Positions 1-8,510 are shown, counted from the first letter of the stretch. The stretch: 64,000 nucleotides of DNA from CALBPI01 sp038524795 (GCA_038524795.1 JBCBIJ010000008.1:1-64000), one strand, 5' to 3'. Made by a program: numbers and translations. Notes: generated by a model from the sequence alone, not told the origin.

Positions 1-102
1 GATGTCGCTCGCCAAGCGATCCAGGGATGGACTCGAGCGTTCCCGACAACACCCATCGGCGGTGCGGGCAGGCGGGAACAGTCAGGGGGTCGTGCTGCTT
101 GG

Positions 103-160
103 GAGCACGATTTCGTTACGAGATTGCCGCGCCTGCTTCGCAGGCTCGCAATGACGATTG
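103..160 (+). repeat. Dispersed intergenic palindromic repeat, copy 1
   Basis: A GC-rich unit lies just beyond the 3' end of the aldolase gene. It reads GTTACGAGATTGCCGCG, then a 6-bp inverted repeat GCCTGC-TTC-GCAGGC (131-145), then CTCGCAATGACG. The same framework (GTxACxAGATxGCCxCG, palindromic core, CTCGCxATGACG) recurs twice at 4.5-4.7 kb. The core palindrome differs in sequence between copies while flanks are kept, as expected of a mobile or structured intergenic repeat. Nothing else is seen in bases 1-183. Confidence 0.7.
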
Positions 161-183
161 GGGCGGCGCTTCGCGCGCCGCCG

Positions 184-954
184 TCAATCCCGGTACGACG
201 GGTCCCGGCGATCGAGCTTGCGCAGCAGGCCCGGCCAGACGAGTTGACCGCCCATGCCGCGCTGGACTTCTTTCGCCTGTGCGCGAATGCCCGCGAGGAT
301 TTCGGGGGCGATCATCGTGATCGCGTTGCCCGTGGATTGCGCCGCGAGCTGGATCTGGCAGCTGACCTCGAGGAAGTACATGGCCTGGAAGGCATCCGCG
401 ATCGTCGGGCCTGCGGTGAGCAAGCCGTGGTTGCGCAGGATCATCGCCATGTTCGTGCCCATGTCGGCAACAAGGCGCGGCTTCTCGTCTTCGTTGAGCG
501 CGACGCCTTCGTAGTCGTGGTAGGCCAGCCAAGCCAGCACAAACAAGCTGTGCTGCGAGATCGGCAGCAGGCCCTGCTCCTGTGTTGAGAGCGCGATGCC
601 GGCCTTGGTGTGCGTGTGTACGACGCACTTCACGTCGTGGCGCGCCTCGTGGATGGCCGAGTGGATCGTAAAGCCAGCCGGGTTGATCTCGTAGGGCGAC
701 GGCATGACCTTGTTGCCCTCGAGGTCGATCTTGACGAGGCTCGAGGCCGTGATCTCCTCGAAGAACATGCCATAGGGATTGATGAGGAAGTGACCTTCCT
801 CTCCGGGCACCGAAGCCGAGATATGCGTGTAGACGAGATCGTCCCAGCCGTGCATCGCGATGAGTCGGTAGCAGGCGGCGAGATTGACGCGTGTCTGCCA
901 TTCCTCGTCGCTGACCTGGGCTTTCACTGAAAGCGCGCTTTCTGCTGTGCTCAT
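184..954 (-). CDS. Class II aldolase/adducin family protein
   Basis: A 256-residue protein of the class II aldolase/adducin fold, a zinc-dependent family that includes L-fuculose-1-phosphate aldolase and related decarboxylases. The zinc-ligand pattern is visible as VVHTHTKAG in the middle and RNHGLLTAG about 60 residues later. YTHISASVPG near the N terminus is the usual substrate/phosphate-binding stretch. The ATG is preceded by GAGGAGC at good spacing. It starts 11 bases after the M20 amidohydrolase stop, so the two are probably co-transcribed. Many relatives are annotated only as class II aldolases, so the true substrate is unknown. Family confidence is high, specificity low. Confidence 0.9.
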   Translation of the reverse strand: MSTAESALSVKAQVSDEEWQTRVNLAACYRLIAMHGWDDLVYTHISASVPGEEGHFLINPYGMFFEEITASSLVKIDLEGNKVMPSPYEINPAGFTIHSAIHEARHDVKCVVHTHTKAGIALSTQEQGLLPISQHSLFVLAWLAYHDYEGVALNEDEKPRLVADMGTNMAMILRNHGLLTAGPTIADAFQAMYFLEVSCQIQLAAQSTGNAITMIAPEILAGIRAQAKEVQRGMGGQLVWPGLLRKLDRRDPSYRD

Positions 955-965
955 AACGTTGCTCC

Positions 966-2294
966 TCAGCGCGTGACGCGCGCCTGTGTTTGCTGCGCCT
1001 GATAGAGGTAGTCGGCGACGAGGTGGGTCAGCACGTTCATACCAACTTTGAGCGTGGACTCGTCGACATAAAACCGTGGCGAATGGTTACTGGGTGCCGA
1101 CAACGGATCGCGGTCTGGCGGCGTGCCGCCCAAAAACAGGAACAAGCCGGGCACCTCAAGCGCGTAGTAGCTGAAGTCCTCGGCGCCCGTGACCAGCGGC
1201 GATTCGATGAGGTTGCCCTCACCCACCACGCGTTCCACCGTCGGCAACATCTGTTCCGTAAGCGCCGGGTCATTGATCGTAACGGGGTAGCCCAAGTCAA
1301 TCGTGACATCCGCTGTCGCGCCGGCGCTGTCGGCGATCGCGACGGCCGTCTTGCGCAGTTTCGCGTGGATCTGCTCCCGGATCCCCATATCGAAGTTGCG
1401 GATCGTACCTTCTAGATACACCTCGTCGGGAATGATGTTGTTCCGCACGCCACCATTGACGATGCCAAAGGACACCACGGACGGCGCCTTGGTCACATCG
1501 ACCTGGCGACTCGCGATGGTTTGGACGCCCATGATGATCTGCGAGGCGACGACAATGGGATCGACACCGCCCCAGGGACGCGACCCGTGGGTCTGCTGGC
1601 CGCGCACACGGATCTCGAAACGGTCCGCGCTCGCCATGGCGGGACCTGATCGGTACGCCACCATTTGCGATGGCAAACCCGAGAAGGTGTGCAAGCCAAA
1701 CACTGCTGCGGGCTTCCGACCCTCGAACAAACCTTCAGCCAACATGCGCTCGGCACCCGCAACAACACCGCCGCCGACGCCTTCTTCGGCGGGCTGGAAG
1801 ATGAGCATCACAGAGCCCGGCAGCGATTCACGGATATCGATCAGGGCACGCGCTGCACCGAGCAACATCGCCATGTGTGTATCGTGCCCGCAGGCGTGCA
1901 TGACAGGCACGGACTGACCGCGGTAATCGCCCATGGCCGTCGACGCGAAGGGCAGGTCGACTTCTTCCTTCACGGGCAAACCGTCCATATCGGCGCGCAG
2001 TGCGACGATGGGGCCAGGCAAGCCGCCCTCGATCATGGCGACGACGCCCGTGCCACCGTAGTCAAGCTCGGGCTTTAGGCCCATCGCTTTCAGTTCGGCC
2101 GCGACCTTCTTGGCCGTTTCGAATTCCTGATTGCTGAGTTCCGGGTTTTCGTGGAACCAGCGGCGCCACTCGATGACCTGCGACTCGTACTGGTCGCCGG
2201 CAGCGGTCAGAGACTCGGTGAGCGGGTTGTCAGCGGCGGCGGGTGTGGCGGCCGCGGCCAGCAAGGTGGCGGCGACGATGGCGCTTTGACGCAT
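966..2294 (-). CDS. M20-family amidohydrolase, exported
   Basis: A 442-residue M20D-type metallo-amidohydrolase (hippurate hydrolase / N-acyl-amino-acid hydrolase group). The metal-binding motif MHACGHDTH is at about residues 132-140, the catalytic PAEEGVGG follows, and the dimerisation domain contains THGSRPWGGVDPI. The ATG at 2294 was chosen because it opens directly into a signal peptide (hydrophobic residues 5-20, cleavage near AAA-D). An in-frame ATG at 2327 and longer extensions upstream look non-coding. The signal peptide predicts a periplasmic enzyme cleaving N-acyl amino acids or peptides. It lies 76 bases downstream of the helicase gene and 11 bases upstream of the aldolase, all on the same strand. 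The substrate cannot be read from sequence. Confidence 0.9.
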   Translation of the reverse strand: MRQSAIVAATLLAAAATPAAADNPLTESLTAAGDQYESQVIEWRRWFHENPELSNQEFETAKKVAAELKAMGLKPELDYGGTGVVAMIEGGLPGPIVALRADMDGLPVKEEVDLPFASTAMGDYRGQSVPVMHACGHDTHMAMLLGAARALIDIRESLPGSVMLIFQPAEEGVGGGVVAGAERMLAEGLFEGRKPAAVFGLHTFSGLPSQMVAYRSGPAMASADRFEIRVRGQQTHGSRPWGGVDPIVVASQIIMGVQTIASRQVDVTKAPSVVSFGIVNGGVRNNIIPDEVYLEGTIRNFDMGIREQIHAKLRKTAVAIADSAGATADVTIDLGYPVTINDPALTEQMLPTVERVVGEGNLIESPLVTGAEDFSYYALEVPGLFLFLGGTPPDRDPLSAPSNHSPRFYVDESTLKVGMNVLTHLVADYLYQAQQTQARVTR

Positions 2295-2370
2295 GGCAGG
2301 TTTCCGAACAGCTTCGCGGTCTGACATGGTACCGCAGGACCCCGCGGCAGGGCGTTCCGCCCCGCGGCCG

Positions 2371-4473
2371 TCACCACATATCGCGCAGCTGCGCGGCCAC
2401 ATCGACGGTGGCAGCAGGCCTTCCGCCGCCGACACCAACGCCTTCCGGGCGGCCATGCCGTGCAGAGGCCAGAGTTGCCATAACGGCCTCGGTCATAAAG
2501 CGGCTGCGCGCGCCGTAGACGTGGCGGTCACCGTGGCGGCGCTGCTGCGTGACAAAAAACTTGAGCGGCGCCATGAGGTGCAAGTTGTTCTTGGCCCGTG
2601 TCATCGCGACATAGAGCAGACGCCGTTCTTCGTCGATCGCGCGGTCGTCGCCCGCTGCGAACTCATTGGGGAAATTGCCGTCGGTCACGTTGAGCACGTA
2701 GACGTCATCCCATTCCTGACCTTTGGCCGAATGCACAGTAGAAAGGATCAGGTAGTCCTCATCGACGAGCGGTGGTCCGGCCAAATCGCCCGTCGCTCGT
2801 GGCGGGTCGAGCGTGAGCTCGGTCAGGAAGCGCTCGCGCGTGGGGTAACGTCCGGACACCTGTTCGAGCTGCTCGATGTCGGCCAGCCGTTGCTCAGGGC
2901 CATCGTATCGGGCCTCGCAATGGGGCTGGTACCAGCGCCGCGCGATAGCGACGTCGCGCTGCCAGCCGGCACCGTCTTCGTTGCTGCGCATGGCATGGTC
3001 CAGTGACGCCATGGCGGCGCAGAGACCTGGCCAATGTTCGGCTGCAGCCGCCGGGGGTGCGAAATCCTTTAGCGCCGCCAGCGCGTAGTCGTTGGCCGCA
3101 ATGAACTCATAGCAGCGGCCCGCATGCGCCGGTCCGACACCCGGCAACAGCTGCAGCACGCGAAACGCGGCCACGCGGTTCTTTGGGTTGTCAGCCCACT
3201 TGAGCACAGACAACAGGTCCTTGACGTGTGCGGCTTCCAGAAACTTGAGCCCGCCGTATTTCACGAAGGGAATGTTGCGCCGCGTGAGTTCAAGCTCGAG
3301 CCGGTCGCTGTGGTGGGCCGTACGAAACAGGACCGCCTGCTCACGCAACGGTGTCCCAGCCTCCCGCGCCGCCAATACGTTTTCGACGACGTAGTCGACC
3401 TCTGCATCGGGGTCCTCGACGGTCACATAGCGCGGTTGTTGCGCCGACGGGCGTTCCGAGTAGAGGTCCTTGCGGTACTGTCGCTCGCTCTCGGCAATGA
3501 GGCGGTTGGCCGTATCGAGGATCGGTTGTACCGAGCGGTAGTTGCGCGTCAGCGTCACGACCTGTGCGGCAGGCACGAAGCGGTCGGGAAACTCGAGGAT
3601 GTTGTCGACATCCGCTGCACGAAACGCGTAGATCGACTGCGCGTCATCGCCCACCACCGTGAGTCCGGAACCGTCGGGCCGCAGTGCAGACAGAATGCCG
3701 GCCTGCAGCTTGTTCGTGTCCTGGTACTCGTCGACCAGGATGTGCGAGAAGCGCGCGCCCATGGCCGCCGCGATCTCGGGCACAGCCGCCAGGTGGTGCC
3801 AGTAGAGCAACAAGTCATCGTAATCGAGCACGCTGCTCGACTGCTTTTGTGCGACGTAACCGCGGAACAGCTCGCGCAGCTCGTCACGCCAGTCGCTGCA
3901 CCAGGGGTAGTGCGCATCGATGCACTCGGCCAGAGACTCAGTTGCGTTGACGCAGCGCGAATAGAGGGCCAGGCAGGTGTCCCTGCGTGGGAACCGTCGG
4001 TCAAGGGCCGCCAGGCCCTGTTCGTGGCGTACGAGGTCCATGAGGTCCGCGGCGTCGCCGCGGTCGAGCACCGTGAAGCTCGGATCGAGACCCGCGTTGG
4101 CCGCGAACTCGCGCAGCAGTCGATTGGCGATGGCGTGAAACGTGCCCGACCACGGAAACCGCACGTCTCGGGCATGGGCAGCGTCGCCCAGCGCTTCACG
4201 CACGATGCGCTCTGCGCGCCGCATCATCTCCGCCGCCGCCCGGCGCGAGAAGGTCAGGAGCAGAATGCGCTCGGGTGTGACCCCCGAGAGCACGAGATGC
4301 GCCACACGGTGCGCCAGCGTCATCGTCTTGCCGGTGCCCGCACCGGCGATGACAAGCAACGGTCCGCTGTCGAAACCGCCCTCCGCACCCGCGTGGCCAT
4401 AGGCCGCGGCCGCCCGCTGCTCATCGTTGAGCAGGGACAGGTGTTCGGGGACGGACTCGAGAACGGCCGACAC
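2371..4473 (-). CDS. UvrD/Rep-family superfamily 1A DNA helicase
   Basis: A 700-residue ATP-dependent 3'-5' DNA helicase. Motifs in order: Q-motif LNDEQRAAA (about 15-23), Walker A GAGTGKT (44-50), Walker B VDEYQDTN, motif III VVGDDAQSIYAFR, motif IV RNYRS, motif V STVHSAKGQEWD and motif VI RRLLYVAMTRAKNNL. It matches the UvrD/Rep group (repair, restart, removal of proteins from DNA) with the usual length for the shorter members. It is not obviously RecB or AddA, since no nuclease domain is present. Its promoter region holds two LexA-like 16-mers, suggesting SOS control. Whether this is the main uvrD or a paralogue cannot be told from the window. Confidence 0.93.
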   Translation of the reverse strand: MSAVLESVPEHLSLLNDEQRAAAAYGHAGAEGGFDSGPLLVIAGAGTGKTMTLAHRVAHLVLSGVTPERILLLTFSRRAAAEMMRRAERIVREALGDAAHARDVRFPWSGTFHAIANRLLREFAANAGLDPSFTVLDRGDAADLMDLVRHEQGLAALDRRFPRRDTCLALYSRCVNATESLAECIDAHYPWCSDWRDELRELFRGYVAQKQSSSVLDYDDLLLYWHHLAAVPEIAAAMGARFSHILVDEYQDTNKLQAGILSALRPDGSGLTVVGDDAQSIYAFRAADVDNILEFPDRFVPAAQVVTLTRNYRSVQPILDTANRLIAESERQYRKDLYSERPSAQQPRYVTVEDPDAEVDYVVENVLAAREAGTPLREQAVLFRTAHHSDRLELELTRRNIPFVKYGGLKFLEAAHVKDLLSVLKWADNPKNRVAAFRVLQLLPGVGPAHAGRCYEFIAANDYALAALKDFAPPAAAAEHWPGLCAAMASLDHAMRSNEDGAGWQRDVAIARRWYQPHCEARYDGPEQRLADIEQLEQVSGRYPTRERFLTELTLDPPRATGDLAGPPLVDEDYLILSTVHSAKGQEWDDVYVLNVTDGNFPNEFAAGDDRAIDEERRLLYVAMTRAKNNLHLMAPLKFFVTQQRRHGDRHVYGARSRFMTEAVMATLASARHGRPEGVGVGGGRPAATVDVAAQLRDMW

Positions 4474-4490
4474 GGTGCAACCTCGGAAAT

Positions 4491-4506
4491 ATGGGAATAT
4501 ATACAG
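4491..4506 (-). promoter_or_regulatory. LexA-like site proximal to the helicase start
   Basis: The 16-mer ATGGGAATATATACAG matches the gammaproteobacterial LexA consensus CTGTATATATATACAG at 12 of 16 positions by eye, with one half-site perfect. It sits 18 bases upstream of the helicase ATG, where a bound repressor would block transcription. Inferred from sequence only. Confidence 0.4.
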
Positions 4507-4508
4507 TA

Positions 4509-4524
4509 TTGGATGTATACACAG
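4509..4524 (-). promoter_or_regulatory. LexA-like site distal to the helicase start
   Basis: The 16-mer TTGGATGTATACACAG also matches the LexA consensus at 12 of 16 positions, keeping the TG and CAG ends. It is tandem to the site at 4491-4506, with start points 18 bases apart. The pair suggests cooperative repression of the helicase gene. Confidence 0.4.
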
Positions 4525-4546
4525 GTGTCTAGCGGCGCGCGCAACG

Positions 4547-4605
4547 ATCGCCCGTCATCGCGAGCCTCCGCAGGAGACGCGGCGATCTCGTAACGGCATC
4601 GTTCT
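4547..4605 (-). repeat. Dispersed intergenic palindromic repeat, copy 2 (inverted)
   Basis: Reverse-strand copy of the unit at 103-160. On the minus strand it reads GTTACGAGATCGCCGCG, a palindromic core (around CTCCTGCGGAG), then CTCGCGATGACGGGCG. It faces copy 3. The outer arms 4545-4563 and 4655-4673 are 19-bp inverted repeats with one mismatch, so the pair could form one large cruciform between the divergent helicase and permease genes. Confidence 0.75.
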
Positions 4606-4623
4606 GGTCAACAATGCGACTGC

Positions 4624-4672
4624 GTCACCAGATCGCCACGGGGCCTCTGGCCCCTCGCGATGACGGGCGACC
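4624..4672 (+). repeat. Dispersed intergenic palindromic repeat, copy 3
   Basis: Forward copy: GTCACCAGATCGCCACG, core palindrome GGGGCC-TCT-GGCCCC (4640-4654), then CTCGCGATGACGGGCG. The core stem differs from those of copies 1 and 2 but is still perfectly self-complementary, which implies that structure rather than sequence is conserved. Confidence 0.75.
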
Positions 4673-4702
4673 GCTGCGCGATGCCACGTCATAATCCCCG
4701 CG

Positions 4703-5575
4703 ATGGACTTCACCCTCTACTGGTTCATGTTCCCCGTTTCGATCGGCGTGGCGACCTGCGCGATGCTGTCTGGCATCGGCGGCGCCGCGCTGTTCACGCC
4801 GATCTTCATTCTCGTATTGCCACTGCTCGGTCCTGAATACCCGCTGCAAAGCACTGTGGCCGCTATCGGCACGGCACTGCTCACGGAGACCTTCGGCTTC
4901 ACCTCGGGCTTCATCGGCTACTACCGAAAACGGCTCATCGACTTCGATATCGTGAAGCGGTTTATTCGCTGGTCAGTACCTGTCGCTGTCAGCGGAGCCT
5001 TCCTCGCCCACTACGTTGCCGAGGCACTGCTGATCGCGGGCTATGCGCTGCTCGTACTCGTGCTCGCCATCATTCACGTGTTCGTGAGCCACGACCCCGA
5101 ACGCGCCGATGTGGCCGTAGGCTCGGGCGTACACACACTTACGGACGTCAACGGTCGTTCCTGGCACTACGCGATCCCGCGGCTGACGATCATGGACCGC
5201 GTGGGCACCGCCATCGGGTCGTTCCTCACAGGCATGCTGTCTGTGGGCATTGGTGAGGTCATCGTGCCGCAGCTCACCAAGCGCGGCGTGCCCGTCGCCG
5301 TCGCCGTGGCCGCTTCGGTCACCATCGTTATCATCACGGTGGCCTGCGCCTCGTTCACACTCATCGCCCAGGTGATCCGCGAGGGCGGCGTGTCAGCCGT
5401 GCCCTGGAATCTGGTGTGTTACTCGATCCCGGGCGTCCTGATCGGCGGCCAGATCGGGCCTCGTCTCCAGGGGCTCGTCTCGCAGCGCACGATGGAACAC
5501 GCGATTGGCGCGCTGTTCTTCATGCTGGCGGGTGCCATGGCACTCGTCGCGCTGCAAAAGTCGGGTGTCGGGTAG
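4703..5575 (+). CDS. TauE/SafE-family sulfite exporter-like membrane protein
   Basis: A 290-residue integral membrane protein of the TauE/SafE (COG0730-type) permease family, which exports sulfite, sulfoacetate or related organosulfur anions. The family signature GIGGAALFTPIF is at about 25-36 in the first half. A second half opens with GSFLTGMLSVGIGEVIVPQL, the duplicated family motif. About eight hydrophobic segments are visible, separated by a soluble loop near residues 130-155. The ATG follows a short gap after the repeat pair. The next gene on the strand is a cytochrome c lipoprotein, which is compatible with, but does not prove, a sulfur-oxidation role. Confidence 0.85.
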   Translation: MDFTLYWFMFPVSIGVATCAMLSGIGGAALFTPIFILVLPLLGPEYPLQSTVAAIGTALLTETFGFTSGFIGYYRKRLIDFDIVKRFIRWSVPVAVSGAFLAHYVAEALLIAGYALLVLVLAIIHVFVSHDPERADVAVGSGVHTLTDVNGRSWHYAIPRLTIMDRVGTAIGSFLTGMLSVGIGEVIVPQLTKRGVPVAVAVAASVTIVIITVACASFTLIAQVIREGGVSAVPWNLVCYSIPGVLIGGQIGPRLQGLVSQRTMEHAIGALFFMLAGAMALVALQKSGVG

Positions 5576-5656
5576 GTACCTGACACGGCAACTACGTATC
5601 CCCGAAACGGCGCCGCTGCGTTAGCGTGACCTGCCATCCACCACGGAGGTCAGACC

Positions 5657-6094
5657 ATGTCCAACCGATGTGTCACAGCCGCCCTGGTATGCGTACTCGC
5701 CGCGGGATGCAGCGAACAGAGTATCCAGGCGCGCGGCTTTGCGATGCCGCCCGGGGACGCCGAGTCCGGCAAGATCACATTCATCGAAATGCAGTGTCAG
5801 CGCTGCCACAAGGTCGATGGCGTGGTGTTGCCTGTCGACGGGCAGCGCGATGAGCCTGCGTTGCTCACGCTCGGCGGCAACGTACCCAATATCAAGACCC
5901 AGGGTGATCTCGTCACCTCGATCATCAACCCGTCGCACAAAATCGTTGGCTGGCGCGACGACACGATGACCGAGGACGGGAAGTCGAAGATGACCGTCTA
6001 CAACGACGTCATGACCGTCCAGCAGCTCATCGATCTCGTCGCGTTCCTACAGGACAGCTACGACTTCACACCGCCGGTGTACCCGTTGCCCTGA
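5657..6094 (+). CDS. c-type cytochrome lipoprotein
   Basis: A 145-residue lipidated monohaem cytochrome c. A lipobox LAAGC puts the acylated Cys at residue 18, and the single haem motif CQRCH is at 47-51. SKMTVYNDVMT near residue 112 supplies the likely axial Met, followed by the C-terminal helix LIDLVAFLQDSY typical of class I cytochromes. It should be anchored in the periplasm as a small electron carrier. The partner oxidase or dehydrogenase is not evident in the window. The ATG has AGGTC upstream. The adjacent TauE-type permease is the only contextual clue. Confidence 0.88.
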   Translation: MSNRCVTAALVCVLAAGCSEQSIQARGFAMPPGDAESGKITFIEMQCQRCHKVDGVVLPVDGQRDEPALLTLGGNVPNIKTQGDLVTSIINPSHKIVGWRDDTMTEDGKSKMTVYNDVMTVQQLIDLVAFLQDSYDFTPPVYPLP

Positions 6095-6103
6095 GACTGA
6101 CGA

Positions 6104-6466
6104 TCAACCCAGCTTGCGGTCGTGCCCCTCATTGGCGCAGCGAATACAGCGCGCCGCCCAGGGCACGGCCCGCAGACGCCGTTCGTCGATATCCGCGCCA
6201 CAGCTCACGCAAACGCCAAAAGTGCCCGCCTCGACACGCTGGAGCGCCATATTGATCTTGCTGAGTTCATCGATGGCTTCACGGGCCAGCTCGTCGAGCA
6301 CCTCCGCGTTTTCGAGGACGACAGCCTGCTCGCCCGAATCGGCAGGCAGCCCACGCGCGTGGTCCGCGCTGATGGCGCGCACCCGACGACTGAGTTCGAT
6401 GCGCTTGTGCATCAACATGTCGAGCAGTTCGTGGTAGTGGCTGGTCTTTGCGTGCATCACTGTCAC
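6104..6466 (-). CDS. DksA/TraR-family C4 zinc-finger protein
   Basis: A 120-residue protein with an N-terminal coiled-coil hairpin (about 10-80) and a C-terminal C4 zinc finger: C86-VS-C89 and C107-IR-C110 with the family spacing. DksA/TraR proteins bind the RNA polymerase secondary channel and alter initiation, often with ppGpp. The protein is shorter than canonical DksA (about 150). The coiled-coil tip lacks an obvious DxxDxA motif, so it may be a paralogue with a different effect. It is convergent with the cytochrome gene (9-base gap) and divergent from the PAS kinase gene. Confidence 0.85.
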   Translation of the reverse strand: MTVMHAKTSHYHELLDMLMHKRIELSRRVRAISADHARGLPADSGEQAVVLENAEVLDELAREAIDELSKINMALQRVEAGTFGVCVSCGADIDERRLRAVPWAARCIRCANEGHDRKLG

Positions 6467-6638
6467 CCGCTTGCGGGACCGGACTCAGGAGCTTTGATGC
6501 ATCCTAATTCGGCAGCGCGGCACGGACCGAGTCGTATTTGTCGCAGCAGGCCTGCGTGATATACCTATTGACCGGTAGACCACCGCAGCGCGCATATCAC
6601 CTTGGCTCACGCGGCGCGCGGGCGACACATTTCGGCTA

Positions 6639-8510
6639 GTGGATACGGTTTCTCAAAACACGCGCTACGCGGCGCTGCTCGCCGTGCTCGACAGTGCTCT
6701 CGACGCCATCATCACGATGGACGCTCGCGGCCGCGTGCTGACTTACAACCCCGCCGCGGAGCGTATGTTCGGCTATACCGCTGATGAGATCCTGGGCCAA
6801 CCGTTGCAGCGGCTCATGACGAAGCACGATGCCGCGCACCACGACCGTTACGTCGACAACTACGTCACCACGGGCCAGGCGCAAATCATCGGCCTCGGAC
6901 GCGAAGTGCCGTGCCGGCGCAAGGACGGCAGCACGTTCTACGCGAAGCTCACGGTCAGCGAGACGGAGACCGACGGTGAACGGATTTTCACGGGCATCCT
7001 TCACGACCTTACCGACCGGCATGAAGTGCAGGCGCGCGCCAGCGCTATGGGTGACATCGTTGAGCACGCGGCCAGCGCCATCTTCGTGTTGGGTCGGTCG
7101 CCGCTGCGCATCGTCTACGCCAACGCGGCCGCGCGTGCGGCCTGGGATACCGAACGCGATGTGTCGGGGAAAGCCGTGTCGGTCGCGTTCGATGCGGCGG
7201 GCGTTGCCGCGCTCGAGCGCGCCATGGCGGACATCGGCGCCAGGCGCAACCGCGTCGCCGACTTCCGCGCCTGGGCCCTTCGCGCCGACGGCAGCGGCTA
7301 CTCGGCCGACGTCCATGTGTTTGGCGGCGCCTTCGGAAAGGAAGAGGTCGTGGTTGCGTCGCTGAATGACGTCAGCGAACAGGAGCAGGCCGAGCGTGCA
7401 CTGGAGCGAAAGCGCCACGAGCAGGCACTGCTCATGCGTTACGCACCCATCGGTATTGTCCTGCTGGATCGGGATGGCACCATCCTGCTCGCCAACGACG
7501 CCGCGCTGACCCTCTGCGGGCAAACGGAGTCCGAGCTTGTGGGTACGGCAGCCATCGACCAGATCGACCCCGCGGACCGCCCAGGCATCCGGCGCCAGTT
7601 CCTGCGCATGGTGACGGGGCGCGCTAACTATCTCACCAGTACGCACCAGCTCATGCGCGGCGACGGCAGCCTGATTCCCGTGCGCACCTACAATGCCGTG
7701 ATTCCCGAGTCTCTTGCAGACGGTCCGGCGTTGCTCTCCATGTTCGAGGACCTGAGCGAGGAGTACGCGCGCGACGCAGAACTCACGCGCCAGCGTGAAC
7801 GCCTGGCGCACGTCGGCCGACTCTCGCAGCTCGGCGAGATGGCGGCCGGGCTTGCGCATGAACTCAACCAGCCGCTGGCTGCGATCAGCGCCTATGCGAG
7901 CGCCGGTCAGAATCTTGTCGACAGCAAATCCGATGACCCACGGCTCGCCAGTGCCTTCGAGCGGATCGCCCAGCAGGCGCGTCGTGCGGGTGACGTGATC
8001 CGCAAGCTGCGCAGCCTGGCCACGCGCGGAGAGACGCAAGCCGAGCGACTCGATGTCGACAGCGTCATCCGCGGATTGCTGACCCTCGTCGAAATCGATC
8101 TGCGCCACACGGGCGTGCGCCTGCACCTGTCTTTGGCAGCCAACAGGGTCGTGCTTGCCGACCGCGTTCAGATCGAGCAGGTGTTGCTCAATTTCGTGCG
8201 CAACGCCATCGAGGTCTGCGGCGACCTGCCTGGCGAGCGCCGCGTATTGACCATTGCGACCCGCGAGGTGGGCGACGCCGTTCGAGTTGAAGTCGCCGAT
8301 CTGGGCCCTGGCATCGATGCGGCGCTCAAGTCTCGCCTCTTCGATCCGTTTGTGTCGGGCAAGGCCAGCGGGATGGGTATGGGGCTGTCCATTTCCAAGA
8401 CCATCATTGAAGCGCATGGTGGCAGCATAGGCGTCGACGACCGCCAACCGGAGGGTGCGGTGTTTTGGTTTACGCTGCCGATGGCCGAAGCAGGAGACGA
8501 AGCCGCATGA
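6639..8510 (+). CDS. FixL-like multi-PAS sensor histidine kinase
   Basis: A 623-residue soluble-looking kinase with three PAS domains (about 10-130, 145-245, 260-385), HisKA with phospho-acceptor H407 in AHELNQPLAAIS, and HATPase with N, G1 (DLGPGID), F (FDPFVSGK) and G2 (GMGMGLSI) boxes. HELNQPL is the FixL/DctB-type H-box. PAS1 reads HHDRYVDNYVTTG then IIGLGREV. Against Bradyrhizobium FixL, H68 aligns with haem ligand His200 and R88 with oxygen-sensing Arg220, so it is a candidate haem/O2 sensor. No transmembrane segment is seen. It starts at GTG, and its stop overlaps the FixJ-like gene by ATGA. Kinase identity is certain; haem binding is inferred. Confidence 0.9.
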   Translation: MDTVSQNTRYAALLAVLDSALDAIITMDARGRVLTYNPAAERMFGYTADEILGQPLQRLMTKHDAAHHDRYVDNYVTTGQAQIIGLGREVPCRRKDGSTFYAKLTVSETETDGERIFTGILHDLTDRHEVQARASAMGDIVEHAASAIFVLGRSPLRIVYANAAARAAWDTERDVSGKAVSVAFDAAGVAALERAMADIGARRNRVADFRAWALRADGSGYSADVHVFGGAFGKEEVVVASLNDVSEQEQAERALERKRHEQALLMRYAPIGIVLLDRDGTILLANDAALTLCGQTESELVGTAAIDQIDPADRPGIRRQFLRMVTGRANYLTSTHQLMRGDGSLIPVRTYNAVIPESLADGPALLSMFEDLSEEYARDAELTRQRERLAHVGRLSQLGEMAAGLAHELNQPLAAISAYASAGQNLVDSKSDDPRLASAFERIAQQARRAGDVIRKLRSLATRGETQAERLDVDSVIRGLLTLVEIDLRHTGVRLHLSLAANRVVLADRVQIEQVLLNFVRNAIEVCGDLPGERRVLTIATREVGDAVRVEVADLGPGIDAALKSRLFDPFVSGKASGMGMGLSISKTIIEAHGGSIGVDDRQPEGAVFWFTLPMAEAGDEAA

